Of a stretch of DNA of 15,496 nucleotides, positions 1 to 8,164 are shown one piece after another. Both the position numbers and the translations under genes were made by a program. The notes beneath the pieces were generated by a model. That model did no database searches. It was given only the letters and a program-made list of their open reading frames with translations, and was not told the origin of the DNA. Source of the stretch: Pseudomonadota bacterium (GTDB lineage: Bacteria > Pseudomonadota > Alphaproteobacteria > Rhizobiales > Hyphomicrobiaceae). Every line of letters starts with the position of its first letter. The stretch's first letter is position 1. The stretch covers positions 1 through 15,496 of the forward strand of contig QGVC01000044.1 in NCBI GenBank assembly GCA_003242645.1, written 5' to 3'.

Positions 1-2
1 AA

Positions 3-947
3 AACGGGGGTGGTAAAATCCGGTTAACTGGGGGGTCGGTCCGTCCGCCCGCAGGTGAAGCGACGAAGAGCTTCACCCAGCTCGATTTGCTCTGCCAGCA
101 GCTCTTGGAGATGGGGCTGGAGCGTGGTGACGCAGTCATCGCGCTAGGTGGCGGCGTAATCGGCGATCTGGCGGGTTTTGCCGCGAGCATCATGCGGCGT
201 GGCATCCGCTACGTGCAGATTCCCACGACGCTGCTAGCCCAGGTGGATTCGTCCGTTGGCGGCAAGACGGGCATCAATACGCCCCAAGGCAAGAACCTGA
301 TCGGGACCTTCCATCAACCCAGCCTTGTCCTTGCTGACACGGAAGTTCTCACTACGCTGCCGTTACGCCAGATGCGTGCCGGCTACGCAGAGGTCGCGAA
401 ATACGGGCTGCTCGGCGATGCGGAGTTTTTCTCCTGGCTAGAGCAAAACTGGGAGAAGGTGTTCCAGCACGATCCGGCGGCATTGATGCAGGCGATCGGC
501 CGCTCCGTCGAGATGAAGGCCGAAATCGTTGCCCGCGATGAGACTGAGACCGGAGAGCGCGCCCTTCTCAATCTAGGTCACACGTTCGGCCACGCACTAG
601 AGGCGTGGACGGGCTACTCGGATCGGCTGCTTCACGGCGAGGCCGTGGCGATCGGCATTTGCTTGGCAGCCAGATTGTCAGAAGAGCTGCAGTTCTGCCC
701 GCCGCATACGGCTGCACGCATAGGTGCTCACTTCAGGGCAGTAGGGTTGCCCACCCAGGTGCAGGATATTCCGGGGCCAGGCGAGTTACCAAGCCCGGAA
801 GAGATCGTTCGGATTATGCGCCAAGATAAGAAGGTGCGGCGTGGCCGGCTGGCGCTTGTTCTCCTTCGCGGCATCGGAGATGCCTTCGTGACGCGCGACG
901 TGGAGGCTGATTATCTCGTTGAGTTTCTCGGGCGAGCAACCGGGTAG
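3..947 (+). CDS. aroB: 3-dehydroquinate synthase, 5'-truncated by the window edge
   Basis: The enzyme converts DAHP to 3-dehydroquinate, the second step of the shikimate pathway, using NAD and a divalent metal in the cytoplasm. The frame is open from the first complete codon at 3, so the start lies outside the window. The TTG at 87 is not the start, because family-like sequence (GEATKSF) already lies upstream of it. Visible hallmarks are the NAD-binding [11 protein letters not shown] loop (about 144-180), [19 protein letters not shown] (about 222-280), [18 protein letters not shown] and HGEAVAIG. By analogy with fungal AroB the metal ligands are the Glu of AEVAKYG (codon 390), the first His of GHTFGH (579) and the His of HGEA (633). 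About 315 codons are present of a usual 360-380. Codons before about position 45 do not resemble the family, see findings. The next gene starts 31 bp downstream on the same strand. Confidence 0.96.
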   Translation, partial: NGGGKIRLTGGSVRPPAGEATKSFTQLDLLCQQLLEMGLERGDAVIALGGGVIGDLAGFAASIMRRGIRYVQIPTTLLAQVDSSVGGKTGINTPQGKNLIGTFHQPSLVLADTEVLTTLPLRQMRAGYAEVAKYGLLGDAEFFSWLEQNWEKVFQHDPAALMQAIGRSVEMKAEIVARDETETGERALLNLGHTFGHALEAWTGYSDRLLHGEAVAIGICLAARLSEELQFCPPHTAARIGAHFRAVGLPTQVQDIPGPGELPSPEEIVRIMRQDKKVRRGRLALVLLRGIGDAFVTRDVEADYLVEFLGRATG

Positions 948-978
948 GTCCCGCCGTACGGCTCAGTTAGAACTTTAG

Positions 979-2331
979 ATGCTGGCCCAACGTGCCAGCG
1001 AGCAAGCTCAGACTTCCATGACACCGTTGGAACTTCTCTTCACCGCGTTCCTTGTCCTCCTCCTTCTCGTTGCCTCGGCCTTCTTCTCGGGTTCGGAGAC
1101 GGCGCTGACGGCGGTATCCCGGGCGCGGATGCATGCCCTTGAGCAAGAAGGCAACCATCGAGCGGAGCTGGTGAACAGGCTGTTGGCCAAGCCCGAACGC
1201 ATCATTGGAACCGTTCTGCTGGGCAATAACCTCGTCAACATTCTCGCTTCGGCGCTGGCGACCAGTCTCCTCATCGGAGCATTCGGCGAGTTCGGCGTGC
1301 TCTATGCCACGGCCATCATGACGGTTCTCATCGTCATCTTTGCCGAGGTGCTGCCGAAGACCTACGCGATCGCTTACCCCGACCGGATTGCTCTGAGCGT
1401 CGCGCCTGTCATGAGGCTTGCGATTGCTGCTTTGTGGCCACTCACGGCCGCAGTGCAATTCGTCGTCACACGCATTCTGAAGGCAACACCCGGTACCAAG
1501 GACGACGAGGCCAACATTCTTGCTCCGCACGAGGAGCTGCGGGGTGCCATCGAGCTTCAACAGAGGGAAGGAATGGTCACGCGGCTCGATGCGGCGATGC
1601 TGGGCGGCGTTCTAGATTTACTGGACCTCAAGGTGCTCGACGTCATGGTCCATCGCACGAAGATGCAGACTCTCAACGCGAGCATGCCGCCAGACAAGCT
1701 GGTCGATGAAGTGTTGAAAAGCCATTACACGCGGCTGCCGGTGTGGGAGAACGAGCCGGAAAACATCATTGGAGTGCTCCACACGAAGGATCTGCTGGTC
1801 GAGCTCAGCCGTGTGAACTGGGACCCCTCAAAGCTCGACATCAAGCAGCTGATTAAAGAGCCCTGGTTCGTGCCTGATACAACGGGCGTGAAGGACCAGC
1901 TCAACGCCTTTTTGAAGCGCAAGACTCATTTTGCGCTCGTCGTCGACGAATACGGCGAGGTGCAAGGGCTGGTGACTCTCGAGGACATCCTTGAGGAGAT
2001 CGTTGGCCAGATTTCGGACGAGCATGACGTCCAGGAGATGGCGATACGTCCGCAGCCCGACGGCACCGTGAATGTCGATGGCAGCGTACCGATCCGAGAC
2101 CTCAACCGATATATGGGCTGGGACCTGCCGGATGAGGAAGCGACTACGATCGCTGGACTTGTCATCCACGAGGCCCAGACCATTCCGGAGCCAGGCCAAG
2201 CCTTCACTTTCTACGGCTACCGGTTCGAAATTCTGCGGAAGAACCGCAATAGGATTACGGCGCTTCGCGTCAAGCCGCTCAAGCAGCTCCCGTCAGCGCG
2301 CGGTCGAGCCCGAGCGTCGCGTTCCGGCTAA
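979..2331 (+). CDS. CNNM/CorC-type membrane protein (DUF21, CBS pair, CorC_HlyC)
   Basis: This family is often annotated hemolysin-like, TlyC or CorC; members are inner-membrane proteins linked to magnesium or cobalt efflux, and the hemolysin label is historical. Domain order in the 450-residue reading: DUF21 membrane domain about 18-165 with FFSGSETALTA, GNNLVNI and EVLPK; a CBS pair about 220-345 ending in VVDEYGEVQGLVTLEDILEEI; and a CorC_HlyC domain about 360-435. A short Arg/Ser-rich tail follows. There are roughly three to four hydrophobic segments at the N-terminus. The start is uncertain: ATG 979 adds 13 polar residues, while ATG 1018 begins right before the first membrane helix; neither has a convincing Shine-Dalgarno site. 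With only 31 bp after aroB, co-transcription is likely. The exact transported ion cannot be read from sequence. Confidence 0.93.
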   Translation: MLAQRASEQAQTSMTPLELLFTAFLVLLLLVASAFFSGSETALTAVSRARMHALEQEGNHRAELVNRLLAKPERIIGTVLLGNNLVNILASALATSLLIGAFGEFGVLYATAIMTVLIVIFAEVLPKTYAIAYPDRIALSVAPVMRLAIAALWPLTAAVQFVVTRILKATPGTKDDEANILAPHEELRGAIELQQREGMVTRLDAAMLGGVLDLLDLKVLDVMVHRTKMQTLNASMPPDKLVDEVLKSHYTRLPVWENEPENIIGVLHTKDLLVELSRVNWDPSKLDIKQLIKEPWFVPDTTGVKDQLNAFLKRKTHFALVVDEYGEVQGLVTLEDILEEIVGQISDEHDVQEMAIRPQPDGTVNVDGSVPIRDLNRYMGWDLPDEEATTIAGLVIHEAQTIPEPGQAFTFYGYRFEILRKNRNRITALRVKPLKQLPSARGRARASRSG

Positions 2332-2344
2332 GCCGTGAGATGCG

Positions 2345-2354
2345 CTTTCGAAAG
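2345..2354. repeat. 10-bp perfect palindrome CTTTCGAAAG between convergent genes
   Basis: The short gap 2332-2369 between the stop of the CBS-domain gene and the stop of bolA contains this perfect palindrome. It has no spacer to form a normal loop and no T tract, so I do not call it a terminator. It may be chance. Confidence 0.25.
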
Positions 2355-2369
2355 TAGAGTGTCCGCTTG

Positions 2370-2648
2370 CTAGGGCAGAATGTCTTCCCCGGGCGCGTAA
2401 GCCTTGATAGCCAGGGCGTGCACCCCACCTTTAAGCTCGTCGGCCAGCAGCTCGTTGATCATCCGGTGCCGCTCGAGGCGGGTTTTACCCCGCATGACCT
2501 CCGAGACGACGAGGATCCTGAAGTGGCTTTCGCCAGTTCCGGGTGAGCTGCGGTGGCCCGCGTGTAACTCACTTTCGTTGATGACATCGAGGCGAACCGG
2601 GCGCAGCGCCACCATCAATTTCTCACGTATCCTTTGCTCGATTGACAT
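2370..2648 (-). CDS. bolA: BolA family protein
   Basis: A 92-residue protein of normal BolA length. BolA proteins bind [2Fe-2S] clusters together with monothiol glutaredoxins and some bind DNA; they act in iron homeostasis and stress or morphology control in the cytoplasm. Visible features: an N-terminal helix (IEQRIREKL), the NESELHAGH segment, GESHFRILVVS forming the central strand, and the signature RLERHRMINELL with the conserved His of RHR, then GGVHALAIKAY. The NES..H..H and SHF motifs fit the BolA1-like class better than IbaG, but that is a judgement by eye. It starts at an ATG (complement of 2646-2648), 121 bp from the divergent J-domain gene, and converges on the CBS-domain gene. Any glutaredoxin partner is not in this window. 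Confidence 0.93.
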   Translation of the reverse strand: MSIEQRIREKLMVALRPVRLDVINESELHAGHRSSPGTGESHFRILVVSEVMRGKTRLERHRMINELLADELKGGVHALAIKAYAPGEDILP

Positions 2649-2684
2649 TGGTTCTTGGCCCAGGTTGACGTTGAAAAGAGAGCC

Positions 2685-2713
2685 GTTTTATGGCCGGTAT
2701 ACCACGCGGCCAA
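2685..2713 (-). promoter_or_regulatory. Possible sigma-70-type promoter for bolA
   Basis: On the minus strand TTGGCC (2708-2713) is followed after 17 bases by TAAAAC (2685-2690), each 4/6 to the consensus. It lies about 40 bp before the bolA start. A TTGACG at 2665-2670 on the plus strand could be the -35 for the opposite gene, but its -10 is poor. Weak, visual call. Confidence 0.3.
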
Positions 2714-2769
2714 TGCGCGCGAGCCGACCCGCTTGTGCGAGCTGGCTGCCATGACCATACTTCGGCGCC

Positions 2770-3384
2770 ATGAAGCTCGACTCGAAATATTTCGACATGA
2801 TTCGCATCCACCGCCCCAAGGCGGACAAGCGGGATGCGAATGGCGAGTTGCCGTGCTGCCAATGGAAGGGTTGCACGGAGCCGGGGCGGTTTCGGGCACC
2901 CAAGGGTCGCGGCCGGGAAGGGCACTATCTGTTCTGCGACGAGCATATCCGGCGGTACAATAGCTCGTACAACTACTTCGAGGGTATGAGCGAGGCCGAG
3001 ATCGAGCAGTACCTGCAGGGCGTGGTATACGGTCACCGGCCGACTTGGAAAGTAGGTATCAACGCATGGTCGAATGGCGGGCGGAGAGCTTCGGCCGAGG
3101 ACATTCGGCGCTTCGCTGAGGCCCGTGCGAGTGCGCAGGGCTACTATGCATGGCGCGCGGGGCAACAGCAGGAATATCGGCGCGCTCTGAAGCCGCTCGA
3201 GCGAAAAGCTCTGCAAACTCTTGATTTGCCTGAGTCGGCGAGCAGCGCGGAAATCAAGGCCCGCTACAAGGCGCTTGTAAAGATGCATCACCCCGATGCC
3301 AATGGCGGCCATCGGGGATCGGAGGACAGGTTGCGTGAGATCATACAAGCTTATAATTATCTCAAACAGGCGGGGCTCGTTTGA
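2770..3384 (+). CDS. J-domain protein with N-terminal Cys cluster
   Basis: A 204-residue protein with a C-terminal J domain (about 146-200) containing the essential HPD tripeptide at 174-176 (KMHHPDANGG), the motif by which DnaJ-type cochaperones stimulate Hsp70 ATPase. It lacks the Gly/Phe region and zinc-finger repeats of DnaJ itself. The N-terminal half holds C29, C30, C35, C56 and H59 (CCQWKGC, then FCDEH), which could form a metal site of C-x4-C / C-x2-H type; that is inference. The middle is rich in Tyr, Trp and charged residues and unfamiliar to me as a domain. Start is ATG 2770, without a clear Shine-Dalgarno site. It diverges from bolA and precedes cobS by 96 bp; this neighbourhood recurs in Rhizobiales as I recall it. 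The client and Hsp70 partner are unknown. Confidence 0.9.
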   Translation: MKLDSKYFDMIRIHRPKADKRDANGELPCCQWKGCTEPGRFRAPKGRGREGHYLFCDEHIRRYNSSYNYFEGMSEAEIEQYLQGVVYGHRPTWKVGINAWSNGGRRASAEDIRRFAEARASAQGYYAWRAGQQQEYRRALKPLERKALQTLDLPESASSAEIKARYKALVKMHHPDANGGHRGSEDRLREIIQAYNYLKQAGLV

Positions 3385-3421
3385 TTGGACGTCAGCCCAT
3401 TGCTGGCGGGACGCAGGTTGC

Positions 3422-3441
3422 GGCGCGGCTAGGTTCGCGCC
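3422..3441. other. Inverted repeat / possible stem-loop before cobS
   Basis: GGCGCG (3422-3427) and CGCGCC (3436-3441) form a perfect 6-bp stem with an 8-base loop, in the 96-bp gap between the J-domain gene and cobS. No T tract follows, so it is not a canonical intrinsic terminator. It could be a leader hairpin, a Rho-independent pause, or chance in GC-rich DNA. Confidence 0.3.
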
Positions 3442-3480
3442 TGGTAATGAGAACTAGATCTAATCGGAAAAACCATCAGT

Positions 3481-4473
3481 ATGGCCATGCAAGAGCAAGC
3501 CGGGGCTCCCGGCCTCCCGGACATGAAAGTGTCTGTGCGTCAGGTTTTTGGGATCGATAGCGATCTCGAAGTCCCGGCGTACTCCACTCCCAATGAGCAC
3601 GTGCCGGACCTGGATCCGGATTACCTCTTCAATCGCGAGGTCACGCTCGCCATTCTCGCCGGCTTCAAACACAACCGGCGGGTCATGATCCAGGGCTACC
3701 ACGGTACCGGAAAATCGACTCACATCGAGCAAGTTGCCGCTCGACTGAACTGGCCGTGCGTCCGGGTGAATCTCGACAGCCACGTGAGCCGGATCGATCT
3801 CGTCGGACGTGATGCAATCGTCCTGCGCGACGGGAAACAGGTGACGGAGTTCAAAGAGGGCATCCTGCCCTGGGCGCTCCAGACGAACACGGCGCTTGTG
3901 TTTGACGAATACGACGCAGGCCGCCCCGACGTGATGTTCGTCATCCAGCGCGTTCTGGAGGTCTCCGGAAAGTTGACGCTGCTCGATCAGTCGAGAGTGA
4001 TCCGGCCTCACCCGGCGTTCCGCTTGTTCGCGACGACCAACACGATCGGGTTGGGCGACACGTCTGGCCTCTATCACGGTACGCAGCAGATCAACCAAGG
4101 CCAGATGGACCGCTGGTCCATCGTTTGCACGCTCAACTATCTGCCGCACGATGACGAGGTGAAGATCGTTTTGCAGAAGGTGAAGGCCTTCACCAAGTCG
4201 GAGGCGAAGCGGAAGATCGTGTCGAACATGGTCCGTGTCGCCGAATTGACGCGGAATGCGTTCATCAACGGCGATCTCTCGACAGTCATGAGCCCGCGCA
4301 CTGTGATTACCTGGGCGGAAAACGCTGAGATCTTCGGGGATATCGGTTTCGCGTTCCGGCTGACGTTCCTCAACAAGTGCGACGAGCTCGAGAGGCCGTT
4401 GGTGGCCGAATTCTACCAGCGCTGCTTCGGGGAGGACTTGCCGGAAAGCGCGGCCAATGTGGCCTTGAGCTAA
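3481..4473 (+). CDS. cobS: Aerobic cobaltochelatase AAA+ subunit CobS
   Basis: CobS and CobT form the ATP-driven chaperone part of the aerobic cobaltochelatase, which with the large subunit CobN inserts Co(II) into hydrogenobyrinic acid a,c-diamide during cobalamin synthesis. The 330-residue protein has the family N-terminus ([18 protein letters not shown]), Walker [10 protein letters not shown] (about 72-80), Walker B ALVFDEYD (138-145), sensor-1-like FATTNT (183-188), and the strongly conserved [17 protein letters not shown] (about 196-212). Length is normal. I use ATG 3481; an in-frame ATG at 3487 and one at 3523 are alternatives, and none has a strong Shine-Dalgarno site. cobT follows after 40 bp on the same strand, so an operon is very likely. 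cobN is not present here. I see no cobalamin riboswitch in the short leader. Confidence 0.97.
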   Translation: MAMQEQAGAPGLPDMKVSVRQVFGIDSDLEVPAYSTPNEHVPDLDPDYLFNREVTLAILAGFKHNRRVMIQGYHGTGKSTHIEQVAARLNWPCVRVNLDSHVSRIDLVGRDAIVLRDGKQVTEFKEGILPWALQTNTALVFDEYDAGRPDVMFVIQRVLEVSGKLTLLDQSRVIRPHPAFRLFATTNTIGLGDTSGLYHGTQQINQGQMDRWSIVCTLNYLPHDDEVKIVLQKVKAFTKSEAKRKIVSNMVRVAELTRNAFINGDLSTVMSPRTVITWAENAEIFGDIGFAFRLTFLNKCDELERPLVAEFYQRCFGEDLPESAANVALS

Positions 4474-4513
4474 GAACTAGGCTAGCTCCAACCGGGAGCT
4501 GACGCGAAAGTCG

Positions 4514-6451
4514 GTGTTCGACTCGCCTCGCAACGAGCCGAACCTGAGACAAGAAATGGTAAACGGTCCAAAACGCAAAGAGCCGCCAGCCGAGCCGTTC
4601 AAGCGGGTTCTCGGGCTGGCGGTGCGCGCCATTGCGAAGAACGACCAGCTCCAGGTCACCTACTCCCCGGGTAAACCAGAGCTCGACGGCAACACGGTGC
4701 AACTGCCGGAGCCTTCCCGTGTGCCGAGCGCGCGGGAGGTGGCGGTCATCCGCGGATGGGCCGACAGCCTGGCGCTTACAGCCGCCGTTCACGACAAGAA
4801 AATCCATCGGAAATTGGTACCCGGGGGCGGCCAGGCGCGTGCCGTGTTCGAGGCAGTGGAGCGTGCGCGCATCGAGGCGCTCGGTGCCAACCGCATGCCG
4901 GGCATGGCCGAGAACCTTACGGCAAAGCTTGAGGATCAATACGCCCATGGCCGCTTCGCCCACGTGAAGGATCGCTCCGAAGCTCCTCTCGAGGATGCGA
5001 TGGCCCTCATGGTCAGGGAGCGGCTGTGTGGGCTGCCCCCGCCGAAAACTGCTCAGGCCCTTGTCGATGTGTGGCGCCCCTGGATCGAAGAGAGGGCGGG
5101 CAAGACGCTCGAGCGCATGGAAGCGCTTTGCGAGGACCAGGAGGCATTCGGGCGCCTATTGCGCGACGTCTTGCGCCAGCTCGAGCTGACGGAAGATGCG
5201 GCCGAAGGCGAGCAAGAGCAGGAGGAGAGCTCTGAGAGCGACGAGAATGCAGACGGCGGCGATCAGCAAGCCGAAGCATCAGAAGGCGCTGAGGGCCAGG
5301 AGCAGGGCTCGGAGGAGCAGCTTGCCGAGGGCGAGGAAGGCGAGTCCGAGGACATCACCGATCTTGCCGATGCCGACCAGCTGGATGCGGACGTAGAGGG
5401 CGAGGAGTCGGCCGAGACCAACCAGCCCTGGCGGCCGAACGTCTCAGTTCTGAATGAGCCCGAGAAGTTCGGCTACCGCGTTTTCACTCGCGCCTTCGAT
5501 GAGGAGGTTGCGGCCGAGGATCTATCTACTCCGGATGAGCTGGAGCGCCTGAGGACCTTCCTCGACAAGGAGCTGCGTTCGCTGTCGGGCACGGTAACGC
5601 GGCTCGCCAACCGTCTGCAGCGGCGGCTTCTCGCGCAGCAGAACCGGGCTTGGGAGTTCGATCTCGACGAGGGGATACTCGATCCGGCAAGGCTGACGCG
5701 TGTCATTATCGATCCGACGCACCCCCTTTCATTCAAGCGCGAGCGCGATACTGAATTTCGCGACACGGTCGTGACGCTCCTGCTCGACAACTCGGGGAGC
5801 ATGAGGGGACGGCCGATCATGGTCGCGGCCTGCTGTGCGGATATTCTCGCCCGCACTCTGGAGCGCTGCGGGGTAAAGGTCGAGATCCTCGGTTTCACCA
5901 CTCGGGCATGGAAAGGTGGACAGTCCCGCGAGCAGTGGCTCGCAGCTGGCAAGCCGCCCAATCCGGGTCGGCTCAATGACCTGCGCCACATTATCTACAA
6001 GTCGGCAGACGCACCGTGGCGGCGTGCCAAGCGCAACCTGGCGCTCATGATGCGCGAGGGTCTGCTTAAGGAGAATATCGACGGCGAGGCGCTGGCCTGG
6101 GCTCACAACCGCCTGCTCGCGCGCCCTGAGCAGAGGCGAATCCTGATGATGATCTCGGACGGCGCCCCTGTGGACGACTCGACGCTCTCCGTGAACTCAG
6201 GCTCTTACCTGGAACAGCATCTGCGTCAGGTCATCGAGGAGATCGAAACTCGTTCACCGGTCGAGCTCATCGCAATTGGCATCGGCCACGACGTCACGCG
6301 TTATTATCGGCGTGCCGTGACGATAACGGATCCATCGGAGCTGGCTGGCGCAATGATGGACAAGTTGGTCGAGCTGTTCGAGGAGAAGAGCCCGACTGCG
6401 CCGACGCGCAGGCTACCCAGCCTTCCAAGGCGGCGTTTGACTCTTCATTGA
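4514..6451 (+). CDS. cobT: Aerobic cobaltochelatase VWA subunit CobT
   Basis: CobT partners CobS in the cobaltochelatase complex, in the same way as BchD partners BchI in magnesium chelatase. In the 645-residue reading: an N-terminal CobT domain (about 28-225), a very acidic Glu/Asp/Gly/Ser linker (about 226-301, typical of the family), and a C-terminal von Willebrand A domain (about 415-620). The MIDAS metal site is clear: DNSGSM (D425, S427, S429), a Thr in GFTT (461-463) and SDG (D549). The last 20 residues are basic and Pro/Arg-rich. The start is uncertain: GTG 4514 gives the longest reading; ATG 4556 ([17 protein letters not shown]) is equally credible, since family homology begins only at EPFKR. 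Neither has a good Shine-Dalgarno site. A phytase-like gene follows after 26 bp. Confidence 0.96.
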   Translation: MFDSPRNEPNLRQEMVNGPKRKEPPAEPFKRVLGLAVRAIAKNDQLQVTYSPGKPELDGNTVQLPEPSRVPSAREVAVIRGWADSLALTAAVHDKKIHRKLVPGGGQARAVFEAVERARIEALGANRMPGMAENLTAKLEDQYAHGRFAHVKDRSEAPLEDAMALMVRERLCGLPPPKTAQALVDVWRPWIEERAGKTLERMEALCEDQEAFGRLLRDVLRQLELTEDAAEGEQEQEESSESDENADGGDQQAEASEGAEGQEQGSEEQLAEGEEGESEDITDLADADQLDADVEGEESAETNQPWRPNVSVLNEPEKFGYRVFTRAFDEEVAAEDLSTPDELERLRTFLDKELRSLSGTVTRLANRLQRRLLAQQNRAWEFDLDEGILDPARLTRVIIDPTHPLSFKRERDTEFRDTVVTLLLDNSGSMRGRPIMVAACCADILARTLERCGVKVEILGFTTRAWKGGQSREQWLAAGKPPNPGRLNDLRHIIYKSADAPWRRAKRNLALMMREGLLKENIDGEALAWAHNRLLARPEQRRILMMISDGAPVDDSTLSVNSGSYLEQHLRQVIEEIETRSPVELIAIGIGHDVTRYYRRAVTITDPSELAGAMMDKLVELFEEKSPTAPTRRLPSLPRRRLTLH

Positions 6452-6466
6452 TCGACTCTACCGGAT

Positions 6467-6477
6467 AGGAGAGGAAG
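6467..6477 (+). promoter_or_regulatory. Strong ribosome binding site fixing a TTG start
   Basis: AGGAGAGGAAG lies directly before the TTG at 6478, with AGGAG six bases upstream. It decides the start of the following gene, whose reading from TTG gives a complete signal peptide. Confidence 0.75.
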
Positions 6478-7563
6478 TTGCGGCGGGCGGTGGAATTGCG
6501 CCGCGTTGGGTACGCAGCGCTTGCGCTAGCGCTGTCGATTGCCGCTGCACTTCTGGTTGCGGAGACGGCTGGGGCGCAGAAGCCAGTCATCACGGATACG
6601 AAGCCGATCGAGGTCGTGGCGCGGCCCATTCATGGCTTCGATAGACAGGAAATCGACCGGCAGCAGTTCGGCCGATTGAAATGGCGAGGCGGGCTCGTCC
6701 TAAGCTCACTAGCGGAAGAGTTCGGTGGATTTTCCGGCGTCGTCCTCGATGATCAAGGGCGGCGACTTTTTGCCGTGGCCGATACGGGTGCCTGGCTGTC
6801 GGCGGAGGTTAGCTATGACGGAACGCGGCCGGCTCGTCTTCAGCGCGCCTGGATGGGGCCACTACGGGCACGAGATGGTACCCCCCTGATCCGTAATCGG
6901 GACCGGGATGCCGAGGCGGTAGCCTTGGCCGAAGGGAGCTTGACGAACGGCATCGTGCTGATCGCCTTCGAGCAATTTCATCGGATCGGGCGGTTTCGAA
7001 TCACTGAAGCTGGCCCATCCGCTCCGCTCCATTACCTGGAGCTCCCACCGGAGGTGAAATTGCGCTCCAACCGCGGCTTTGAAGCAGTGAGCGTTCTGCG
7101 CGGTGGGCCACTCAAGAATTCAACGATCGCATTTGCAGAGCGGCTGAAGGACGACCGTGGCCATCACACCGGTTGGATCTGGCTCGATGGCAAGCCGCGG
7201 AAGCTCTTCCTGAAGGATATCGGCGGCTTCGACATCAGCGATGCGGCCGCGCTCGACGATGGCGGTCTTGTGGTCCTTGAGCGAGGGTTCAACTGGATCG
7301 AAGGCTTCAAGATGCGGCTTCGGCTCGTCCGGCCTGACGAGATTTCGGCTGGCGCCGTAATGCAGGGCGACGTGCTGTTCGAGGCCGATATGCGTTACGA
7401 GATCGACAATATGGAAGGCGTTGCCGTCCACCGCGGGCCATATGGGGAGACCGTCATCACGGTGCTATCGGACGACAACTTCCATCCCTTCCAGCGGACC
7501 ATCCTGCTCCAATTCACGCTCGAGAAAGAGCTCTCAACTGAGCGTGGTGAAGCAAGCGATTAA
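6478..7563 (+). CDS. Secreted esterase-like activity of phytase family protein
   Basis: A 361-residue exported protein. Residues 1-33 are a signal peptide: Arg-rich n-region, hydrophobic YAALALALSIAAALLVAE, and a likely cleavage after TAGA. The mature part fits the phytase-like beta-propeller family (Pfam 'esterase-like activity of phytase', PF13449): FSGVVLDDQGRRLFAVADTG (about 85-104), RDAEAVAL (143-150), NRGFEAV (198-204), DDGGLVVLERGF (260-271), IDNMEGVAV (309-317) and VLSDDNF (329-335). Many acidic residues in these loops could bind Ca2+. The family name comes from a few enzymes; the substrate of this one is not known, and phytate cleavage should not be assumed. The start is a TTG with an excellent Shine-Dalgarno site. 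It begins 26 bp after cobT, so it is probably read from the cobalamin operon, and converges on rpmB. Confidence 0.87.
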   Translation: MRRAVELRRVGYAALALALSIAAALLVAETAGAQKPVITDTKPIEVVARPIHGFDRQEIDRQQFGRLKWRGGLVLSSLAEEFGGFSGVVLDDQGRRLFAVADTGAWLSAEVSYDGTRPARLQRAWMGPLRARDGTPLIRNRDRDAEAVALAEGSLTNGIVLIAFEQFHRIGRFRITEAGPSAPLHYLELPPEVKLRSNRGFEAVSVLRGGPLKNSTIAFAERLKDDRGHHTGWIWLDGKPRKLFLKDIGGFDISDAAALDDGGLVVLERGFNWIEGFKMRLRLVRPDEISAGAVMQGDVLFEADMRYEIDNMEGVAVHRGPYGETVITVLSDDNFHPFQRTILLQFTLEKELSTERGEASD

Positions 7564-7605
7564 GCTGAGATGAAGCTCGAAGGCAACAGCTGCAACACTA
7601 CGGCC

Positions 7606-7917
7606 TTATGCAGCCTGCGTCTCACCAGCGGCAGTCGACGCTTTGATCTTTTCAATCTGGCGCTTCAATCGCCGGCAACGCGGTGAAAGCTCTTCATCCC
7701 GCGCCTTCAGGAGATAGGCGTCGAGCCCGCCCCGATGCTCAACCGACCGCAGTGCGTGGGCGCTTACCCTCAGACGAATGGCGCGTTTCAACGCATCGCT
7801 AATGAGCGTCACGTTGCACAGGTTCGGGCGGAACTTGCGCTTGGTCTTGTTTTCGGCGTGGCTACGCAGCTGGCCCGACATCGGCAGCTTGCCGCTCAGC
7901 TCACAACGTCTCGTCAT
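7606..7917 (-). CDS. rpmB: 50S ribosomal protein L28
   Basis: A 103-residue L28, a component of the large ribosomal subunit. The family signature is plain: CELSGK near the N-terminus, [40 protein letters not shown] and [12 protein letters not shown]. It has the slightly longer form with an Ala/Thr-rich end usual in alphaproteobacteria. The CxxxG / C positions present (C5, and C in NLCNV) do not make a four-Cys zinc ribbon, so this is the zinc-independent form. It starts at ATG (complement of 7915-7917) with TCCTC on the plus strand (GAGGA in the mRNA, 7924-7928) six bases upstream. It stands alone on its strand between two plus-strand genes and has its own promoter near 8022-8051. I see no terminator with a T tract downstream. 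Confidence 0.97.
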   Translation of the reverse strand: MTRRCELSGKLPMSGQLRSHAENKTKRKFRPNLCNVTLISDALKRAIRLRVSAHALRSVEHRGGLDAYLLKARDEELSPRCRRLKRQIEKIKASTAAGETQAA

Positions 7918-7923
7918 GGCAAA

Positions 7924-7928
7924 TCCTC
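7924..7928 (-). promoter_or_regulatory. Shine-Dalgarno site of rpmB
   Basis: GAGGA on the minus strand, six bases before the rpmB ATG. It supports this start. Confidence 0.7.
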
Positions 7929-8021
7929 ACTTGGCGTACCCTGATGGGGACGCATAGAATTCTTTCAGCTTCTGGAATCGACAACGTCCCGTCAGCCGAG
8001 CGGGCCGGGAGTTTGCGGACC

Positions 8022-8051
8022 TCTATACTTATGCTCCACGTCAAGCGTCAA
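8022..8051 (-). promoter_or_regulatory. Sigma-70-type promoter of rpmB with doubled -35
   Basis: On the minus strand TTGACG (8046-8051) is followed after 18 bases by TATAGA (8022-8027). A second TTGACG lies seven bases further on (8039-8044), but only 11 bases from the -10, so it would not work with this -10. The predicted RNA start is near 8015, giving a leader of about 98 bases before the rpmB ATG. The motif match is good, but it is by eye. Confidence 0.6.
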
Positions 8052-8164
8052 GCGCGCGAGATGAAGCTTTTGCGCGGCACGCTCTTGTTGTATCGGCTGC
8101 GACATACAATTGACCAAAACAAGCCGTAGCCGGTCAGCGGAGCGTCTAATCTGGAGGCGTCACC

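Noticed and set aside
87..947. TTG 87 as the start of aroB
   Set aside because: Conserved AroB sequence (GEATKSF) precedes it in the same open frame, so the gene is truncated by the window edge instead.
2623..3348. A 241-codon minus-strand frame opposite the J-domain gene, overlapping bolA
   Set aside because: It conflicts with two well-supported genes and its translation shows no known domain.
3385..3480. Cobalamin riboswitch before cobS
   Set aside because: The gap is only 96 bp and I find no B12-box-like GCCACTG; one short hairpin is all that is visible.
3460..4149. A 229-codon minus-strand frame opposite cobS
   Set aside because: It is a mirror of the strongly conserved cobS coding sequence and has no independent support.
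5189..5416. Acidic low-complexity stretch in cobT as a foreign insertion
   Set aside because: An acidic linker between the N-terminal and VWA domains is normal in CobT proteins.
7944..8129. Small 61-codon plus-strand frame between rpmB and the DUF3108 gene
   Set aside because: It overlaps the rpmB promoter region, has no ribosome site I can see, and no family resemblance.
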